Part shown: one piece after another, positions 24,501 to 33,500 of the stretch | Numbering within the stretch: the stretch's first letter is position 1 | Layout: the number at the start of each line of letters is the position of its first letter | Assembly (NCBI GenBank): GCA_949130485.1 | Contig: OX422183.1 | Span: 491,501 to 555,500, forward strand | Source of the DNA: Agelas oroides | Taxonomy: Eukaryota > Porifera > Demospongiae > Agelasida > Agelasidae | DNA length: 64,000 bases | Direction of reading: 5' to 3' | Notes under the pieces: generated by a model | What the model saw: the letters and a program-made list of their open reading frames with translations, nothing else | What the model was told of the DNA's origin: nothing | The model's database searches: none | Program-made: the position numbers and the translations under genes

Positions 24501-27500
24501 TTTTTAAAATTTAGTTAACCAAAAGTGCAACTTAAATTTCTTGCTAACTTGGGGGCTGTAACTAAAACGTCCAAGGACGTACAAGAAGAAACCGTAACTG
24601 TACTAAAACAGAATACAGCCTGTTTTCAACAATAAGTGTAACTAAATACCTTTTAGTAAGGGGTTTTTAGAGTTTCAGTGGTTGAAACTATAACTAACTA
24701 AAAATTTTGTAAAACCGGGAAACTAGAACTAAACTAAACCAAAAGTATTTTCTAAATAAAAACTAACTATAACTAAACTAAAAGCACAAACCCTAAAAAC
24801 TTAAATTTGAAGGGTTTTGTGGTGTACGTGGTTGGCAAAATGGCACAAGATGTAGGGATGGTGTAAAAGTATTGTGGTGTTGTTCCTATCTTGTTTGGTT
24901 GGTTTTTGAGGGTTCCATCCCTACATGTGCTTGTTTTCATTGAGAAAACTTTTTTGTGACTTGTTTGCTTTGTTTTTTTTTTGGTTTAGGAATGGTAAGA
25001 GAGAAGTGACATGGGAGGGTAGGCCGAGGGGAAGATGCATGGTGTGTACAGTATGATAGTAGAAACAGCTAAGAATTGTCATAAATTCAAACGCTTTGAA
25101 GTGAAATCGTCAATCCAAACATCAAACTTCGGGGGGTTTAGAAGTACAGTCCAAGCAAAGCCTCATAAAAACCAAGTGAAAAGCAGATGGGTTTAATAAG
25201 GCTTTGCATGCAAGCTTATAAATCCTGTGCTCATTTCACGTGGACTACTAATGGGTTCACCGAAAAACTCTCCATAGACTGTCACCAGAGTATTGAGTCG
25301 TAAGACCCCATTACAGAACTGTTTGATGGTGAGTAGCTATAGTCTAAATGGATTTGAAACGAACGCATAGGGGTCTGTGGAGCTGAACAACCGCCAGTTC
25401 TGTGGCCACCTCTAGTGCAGAAGTTTGGAATGAAGCCATGCACTGTTGACTCGGTGCTACTAGAGTTTGAGTATACCAAGCTACCAATAGGCTGCCACTT
25501 GCTTCGTTGGAGGAATATGAAGACTCAGGCACAACACAAAAGGAGGATGTTAAGAAGACACCAGCCAAAGTGCTACCATCAACTTGCAGTAAACATTGTA
25601 TGTGTACTATATGCATGTAAATGACTATAACAAGCAAATGTGAAAGATGACAATAAAACTTGAAATTGAATATCAGTGGCTAGTGTTCTAAGTCATATGA
25701 AGTACTTGATGGTTAAAACACTAGCTGGCATAGTACCGTCTATACCACTTGAGCTTGGCTTTTGCAGCCTTCAAATTAGTCATACGAGCTGCTGCCCTTT
25801 TTTTGTCAGGGTTCCTCCAATAACTACTATGGGAGGATACGCGGGAAGCTGCCCTTCCATTCTCAGGGTCCTCCCAATAGCGGGTATGGGAGGATACGCG
25901 GGAAGCTGCCCTTCCTTTCTCAGGGTCCTCCCAATAACGGGTATGGGAGGATGCCCTGGAAGATGCCCTTTTGGTCTCAGGGTCCTCCCAATAACGGGTA
26001 TGGGAGGACGCCCTTTTCGTCTCAGGGTCCTTCCAATAACAGGCATGGGAGGACACCCTTTTCGTCTCAGGGTCCTTCCAATAACAGGCATGGGAGGACG
26101 CCTTTTCGTCTCAGGGTCCTTCCAATAACAGGCATGGGAGGACGCCCGGGAAGATGCCCTGTGTTTCTCCGGATCCTTCCAGTAATTATTACGGGAGGCT
26201 TGCCTTTTTTCCCCCTTTGTTTCGCAGGTAGTTCTGCTTGTACTGCGCTCGTTTCTTGCGGACATTACGCATATTGCGTTCGATGTAAAGTGCAGCACAA
26301 CTACGTCAACTGATCCACGAAATCAGATTTGCAAACTGCAACGCTCAATTCTCACCTTCTCTACGAAGTACTGAACCACGTGCTCAGTTGAACCCTGGTG
26401 ACGTAATTATGAGTAATATTTAATTCGAGCAAAATGGCGTGTAGCAGCTAGCGTAAGTGTGAGATTACCTGAGAATCGCCGACAAGTTTGAGTTCTTTCT
26501 TTTAGACCGATAAGTGGCAGGTGCAATACCTAGTGATTTATCCTGTTGTTTTGCGTTTGAATCGTTGTAAAAGCTCCAGCCGTTATCGTGCTATCGCGGT
26601 GGAAGGCAGAAGAAGAAGAAAGAAAGTCAGAAGATAGACGATTTGTCCGTTTTGGCGACTTGCCGGTCTGGTGCTTAGCGATACTTTCCAGCAAACTTAA
26701 CAGTCTTTTTGCTCATGAAAACACTCGATAATGCCTGATATGGCTCATACAGGCCTTTGACTAATCTAATGAAGACATTTCGAGCGTGTTATTTGTGCAC
26801 TTTTAATGTGGCGGCCATTTTTTTTCGGGGTCATCCCTACATATGGCGTACTACCGTACGCCATGATATTCTAACCCCCCCCTCAGGAAAAAACAAACCT
26901 GTTAACAAACTGAGTAGCTGAGTCCACTGAACTTTGAAAAGTTTCTTGGGACACGGGTTGCTCTCTGGTCTGAGTAGCTGAGTCCACTGAACTTTGAAAA
27001 GTTTCTTGGGACACTCTCTGGTCTGAGTAGCTGAGTCCACTGAACTTTGAAAAGTTTCTTGGGACACGGGTTGCTCTCTGGTCTGAGTAGCTGAGTCCAC
27101 TGAACTTTGAAAAGTTTCTTGGGACACTCTCTGGTCTGAGTAGCTGAGTCCACTGAACTTTGAAAAGTTTCTTGGGACACGGGTTGCTCTCTGATCTGAG
27201 AGCTGAGTCCACTGAACTTTGAAAAGTTTCTTGGGACACGGGTTGCTCTCTGATCTGAGAGCTGAGTCCACTGAACTTTGAAAAGTTTCTTGGGACACGG
27301 GTTGCTCTCTGATCTGAGAGCTGAGTCCACTGAACTTTGAAAAGTTTCTTGGGACACGGGTTGCTCTCTGGTCTGAGTAGCTGAGTCCACTGAACTTTGA
27401 AAAGTTTCTTGGGACACGGGTTGCTCTCTGATCTGAGAGCTGAGTCCACTGAACTTTGTTTCTTGGGACACGGGTTGCTCTCTGGTCTGAGTAGCTGAGT

Positions 27501-30500
27501 CCACTGAACTTTGAAAAGTTTCTTGGGACACGGGTTGCTCTCTGATCTGAGAGCTGAGTCCACTGAACTTTGAAAAGTTTCTTGGGACACGGGTTGCTCT
27601 CTGATCTGAGAGCTGAGTCCACTGAACTTTGAAAAGTTTCTTGGGACACGGGTTGCTCTCTGGTCTGAGAGCTTGAGTAAGGTTGAGAGGTCAGATGAGA
27701 GTAGCTGAGTCCACTGAACTTTGAAAAGTTTCTTGGGACATGGGTTGCTCTCTGGTCTGAGAGCTTGAGTAAGGTTGAGAGGTCAGATGAGATAAGAACA
27801 GACACGCTACAACAGAGGGGAGGTGCATGGTCGCAAGGCTTCCCTCGTGGAGTAGTTGGGTTCTGAATGGTACAAACCACTAGAGTGTGTAAGGGTACAG
27901 CTTGTAAGGGTACAGCTAGTAGGGTACAGCTTGTAAGGGTTGCTATGTAAATATCCTTTAGAGAGGCTTCAGAGTAGAGTGGATAATGTGAGTGGTACAA
28001 GCCACAGAAAGGAGGTCATGTGGCTTCCCAGTAAAAAGTACAAGCCATAGTGTTGGACCCTGGCTTTCCATTTCGGATTTTACCCTTACAAACTTGGATT
28101 TTCTCCAAGAGCTGCAAGACAAAATCTGGGACGGAAAGCCTGGTTTTGAGGCAAAGCCATAGTGCCACAGAGGAGAGGTAGACATAAGGCTTCTACCTTA
28201 GGGTTACTATTATTAACGGGTACTAATTTTAGCGGTTTTTGAAAATAGCGGATTCAGCGGGTATTAATTTTAGCAATTTTGACATTTTAATCTTCTATTT
28301 ATTCGAAAATGTAGCAATGAATTTAATATCAGCGAGTACAATTTTTTAGCGAAAAATGGGCTATTCGCTAAAACCGCTAAATTAAATACCTGCAAACAAT
28401 AGTGCCCTTAAGGTAATGGAGTACTTAGTCAGAGCAGGAGGGAGAGGAGGGAGAAGAGGGGGTGGGGGAAAGAGAAGAGGGATGGGGGAGGGAGGAAGTT
28501 GAGAATACAGGGATGGAAGCTCCAGTACATGTGTGGCTTTAATTTCTCCGAATGAGCCATATGGGACGGGTTACTCTTGGATTTGAGAGTTTGAATCAGA
28601 TTGCTAAAGGCGTATGTGAGAATGAGGCTATAGTACATGTATATGCAGCGTTGGATCCAGGCTTTCTGTTCCAGATTTTGTCTTGCAAACTTGGATTTTC
28701 TCCAAAGCCTGGGTTTGAGGCTAAGCCATAGTGCCACAGATTAGAGGTAGACATAAGGCTTCTAGTGGAGTATTTAGTCAGAGCCTTCTTGGTGACACAA
28801 ACCACAAGGTCACTCTCCTGGGTTAGTTGCAAGGCTTTCCACATGAGTACACCCACAGAGGGGAGGTGGTCACAAGCACAGCTATCAAGGAGCAAGCTAG
28901 TCTCGCAAGCCATCCTTTTCACAGAGACGAAGAGTCTGAGAGCTGATGAGTTGTTGCCAAGGAACACAATTATCGAACAGTGCTGTTAGACAATAATATG
29001 CTGACATCTGCTAAACACGTTGTGAAGTAACTGCTACTCCATGGCAGTGGCTACCAACTAGCGAGCTACTAAGGAACAACTACATAATATAATTATATCA
29101 AAGAGCATGGTGAGCTACCAACGAGTGGCATACCAACAAGCGGGCTGGGTTGGATTTTCTCCAAAGCCTGGTTTTGAGGCTAAGCCACAGCGGAGAGGTA
29201 GACATAAGGCTTCTAGTGGAGTATTTAGTCAGAGCCTTCTTGGTGACAAAAACCACAAGGTCACTCTCCTGGGTTAGTTGCAAGGCTTTCCACATGAGTA
29301 CACCCACAGAGGGGAGGTGGTCACAAGATAGGAGCATGGTGGGTGGTCACAAGCTACCAAAGAGCATGGCGAACTACCGAGTGGCCTACCAACAAGCGGG
29401 CTATCAAAGGAGCACATCAAGGAGCACATCAAGGAGCACATCAAGGAGCACATCAAGGAGCACATCAAGGAGCACATCAAGGAGCACATCAAGGAGCACA
29501 TCAAGGAGCACATCAAGGAGCACATCAAGGAGCATATCAAGGAGCACATCAAGGAGCATATCAAGGAGCATATCAAGGAGCACATCAAGGAGCATATCAA
29601 GGAGCACATCAAGGAGCACATCAAGGAGCATATCAAGGAGCACATCAAGGAGCACATCAAGGAGCACATCAAGGAGCACATCAAGGAGCATATCAAGGAG
29701 CACATCAAGGAGCATATCAAGGAGCACATCAAGGAGCACATCAAGGAGCATATCAAGGAGCATATCAAGGAGCATATCAAGGAGCACATCAAGGAGCACA
29801 TCAAGGAGCACATCAAGGAGCACATCAAGGAGCACATCAAGGAGCACATCAAGGAGCACATCAAGGAGCACATCAAGGAGCACATCAAGGAGCACATCAA
29901 GGAGCACATCAAGGAGCATATCAAGGAGCATATCAAGGAGCACATCAAGGAGCATATCAAGGAGCATATCAAGGAGCATATCAAGGAGCACATCAAGGAG
30001 CACATCAAGGAGCACATCAAGGAGCACATCAAGGAGCATATCAAGGAGCATATCAAGGAGCACATCAAGGAGCACATCAAGGAGCATATCAAGGAGCACA
30101 TCAAAACAATGTAGCCAAACAGGCTTCTGAAAGAGGAAATTGATTACCTAAAAGAAGAAGCCCTTCAAGTTTAGTGCTGCAAATTTGCCTTAGCTGGAAG
30201 GCTTTGGAGGTCAGAAAAATCTATATCAGTAGAACCTTCTTCAGAGAGAGAATATTATATTCTAGCAAGAAACAGTCTACAAAAGTTCAGTGTTGAGTTC
30301 TGACATTACACCAGAGAAAGTTGTAGAGCCATAGTACCGTGGAGTTGAGTCAAGTAGATTGTTAGTAGAGTGCAGTAGAGTAAAGCAGAGTTGTGGTAGA
30401 GTCAAGAAGAGTCATAGCTGAGCCACAAAGTAGAGTCAAGAAGAGTGTGAAGTGGCTGTGGCAAGTAGATAAGTAGGCTAGATGCAAGTTTCAAACCTGA

Positions 30501-33500
30501 AAAGCAACGAGGGAACTTCCCGAACGTGTTGTACACTACGCAAAGAAGCTCTAAACGAGTACAAAATAAAAATATTATTTTTCTTGCTCTGAACAAGGTA
30601 CCTTTGCAGGTTGGTTGTAATCACATGTATTTTCTGATGGTGTCTTATTAGAGCACCTTACTCAGACTCATTCCCATTGGTTGAAGACTAAGAGCATGTT
30701 TTTGTGTTAATTAAGCAATGTAAACTTCCATTCAAAGTGAGCTCCCCATGAGAGCACAGAGGGGGTGATTGCTTCCAAGAAGAGCCTTCATGGCTTCCTA
30801 GTGTATAGTGGAACTGAGGAGGTACCTTTATGGCTTCCAAATGGAGTAGTGGGCCAGCAGGAGCCGCCTGACTCCATGTCAAAACCACAAGGACACTCAC
30901 CGCAGCGAGATTGTGTGTTCTAGAGTAAACAGACGCAGGGAGAATGGCTGAGTCTAGGGGTGTCTTCGCTGTCACACACTACACCCACCACTTGGCAGCG
31001 TACATGTATAAGGACACAGTTTCGAGTAATCCAGAATAACCAGTCTCTTGGCTGAAGATTGCACGAGTTATGTATACCAGTCGTAGATATTCTGAGCTGA
31101 TTTGAGCAATTTGCAAAACACATCATCAAGTTCTCCTTGAGTATCATGTTATTTGCAATGTATAAATTTCCACATATTTTGCGAGTTAGTTACAGCTATC
31201 AAAACTGAAAAAAAAATTTTGCTTTTTTTTTTTACTAGCATTTTGGGGCTTTGGAAGGTACATTACTTTATTTTGAAAACAAAATTTTCATATGGGATAG
31301 CATACAGTGTACATTAGCGCAGCCAAGGTTAGTTTTGTCCACCGAGATTGCAACGTAGGTGATTGTAAATCTCTGGGTAGCTTTTTTCACATAAACAGAA
31401 TTGATTTTGTCCATCATCAGTCAACTGTAACTAAAACAGAAACTGTAAAGTTAAATTGCAAACTGCAGCAAAGAGTGAATAAAAATCATCATGCAATACC
31501 CCTAATTAGACCCAGCATTTCTTTATCTGCTTTGTCTTCACGTGCACATGCTGCAACTGAAGTACCACAGCAGATGGTGGTTAGTCAAAGCTCAGTGGTC
31601 AGGGCACTGGTAGCTCATGTGCACATGCTGCAACTGAAGTACCACAGCGGATGGTGGTTAGTCAAAGCTCAGTGGTCAGGGCACTGGTAGCTCACGTGCA
31701 CATGCTGCAACTGAAGTACCACAGCGGATGGTGGTTAGTCAAAGCTCAGTGGTCAGGGCACTGGTAGCTCAAGAAGGTAGATTAATGCCTTTTCATTTTC
31801 CTAGATTTCCAATCACACTATTGAACATGCAGTCAGTCATACAGACACACCTATATTAATAACATCTAAACTAAGGCAGTTGCCTTGGTAACATTTATGG
31901 TAGCTAGACCTCTAGCATAAACAAACATGTATATCTACTAAAGTGTATGTGTACCAGTATGTCAACATTTCTAGCCAATTTGTAAACAACATCTAATGTG
32001 ATTCAGTCATCTTTGAAGCTTTTAGGAGCAAAGCATCTGGTTTCTCTCTGAGCAGAAGGTTCAAACGAACCATCTGCCACCAATATACACAGTTCATTTA
32101 CACATTTAGTTCTAACAACAAAATATAATTAACACTACACCTTACTGCAATGAAGCCATAGTCCCGACCATGGTTCAGATTCTCAAAGACACACTGGTTC
32201 CAGGTGAGCACTCCAGCTTGATTGGTGCTCACTCCATCTCTTCCTTCTGTTCCAGGCTGCCCAGGAGGTCCAGCCCTCCCACGACTACCCTTGGCACCGG
32301 ATGGGCCAGCTGGTCCTATGGTACCATTTGGGCCTGGCGGTCCTCGACGCCCTGGTGTACCTTTCAATCCGTTCTCGCCACGAGTACCATTCAAACCAGG
32401 ATCTCCCTTGGGGCCGACAGGACCTAGAGAAGGAGGAGGAGGAATACATACATACATGCAGCGTAGACATAGACACACCAAGCTTGCAAAGAGCTTCTGT
32501 ACAAAGCACTGAAGTATCTAGGAGGCGTGCTTGTCCAGAAAAGGTTTGAATTTCAGAGCATTCCAGGTGAAGCCATTTTCAGGCCAGTCCTGTCCCCTCT
32601 GTCAAGATCACTCCTCACCAATGCAAACCCATATATGGTCGTAAGATTATTAGTAAGTAATTTTTCTGTCTTGTTTGCGTAATGTGTGTAATGGCCGTGC
32701 ACACACACTTCTTGTACACTCAGCACTTTGCAAAATGGGAACAGGCAATTTCTCAACTTGTTATTTTGCTTGCAATTTCTCTAAGTTAACTTGTTTCTAC
32801 AAACAGTTTCCAAATGTCAATTGAGTATTCTACTTCCAGTGGGCAAACACGCAATCAAGAGGCAGCTGTACAGTGGACCTTTGCCTTGAGGGAGTACATT
32901 GTAGCTTCTTTTATCTTTTGGCAACGGACAGTAAGGACTCATTCCTTGCCTGTGTTTCACCAAATGCTGACTTTGTGAAAGTAAAGCCATGACTAAAAGG
33001 AAGAAGTTGTCTCCTAAACATTTCTGGAGGCATGCGTATCTTTAACGTAGTGACTACAATATAGTTAATAATACTGCAAACAAGACCTCCTGTAAAATTA
33101 TGAATGAATAAATTTCCTACTCTGTTAGTCTCGTGCCTAGACTACCCTGCAGTCTGTTAGTCTCGTGCCTAGACTACCCTGCAGTCTGTTAGTCTCGTGC
33201 CTAGACTACCCTGCAGTCTGTTAGTCTCGTGCCTAGACTACCCTGCAGTCTGTTAGTCTCGTGCCTAGACTACCCTGCAGTCTGTTAGTCTCGTGCCTAG
33301 ACTACCCTGCAGTCTGTTAGTCTCGTGCCTAGACTACCCTGCAGTCTGTTAGTCTCGTGCCTAGACTACCCTGCAGTCTGTTAGTCTCGTGCCTAGACTA
33401 CCCTGCAGTCTGTTAGTCTCGTGCCTAGACTACCCTGCAGTCTGTTAGTCTCGTGTCTAGACTACCCTGCAGTCTGTTAGTCTCGTGCCTAGACTACTCT

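Noticed and set aside
26837-28000. 387-codon minus-strand frame with [16 protein letters not shown] repeats
   Set aside because: Direct translation of the 45-60-bp satellite in several overlapping frames; no start or splice context and no family resemblance.
29150-30143. Overlapping 230-326-codon frames (Ser-Arg-Ser-Thr, His-Gln-Gly-Ala, Leu-Leu-Asp)
   Set aside because: Consequence of a 12-bp satellite without stops; four incompatible frames are equally open.
31550-31772. Tandem tRNA genes
   Set aside because: Only an A-box-like segment is present; no acceptor stem, anticodon loop or B-box could be drawn.
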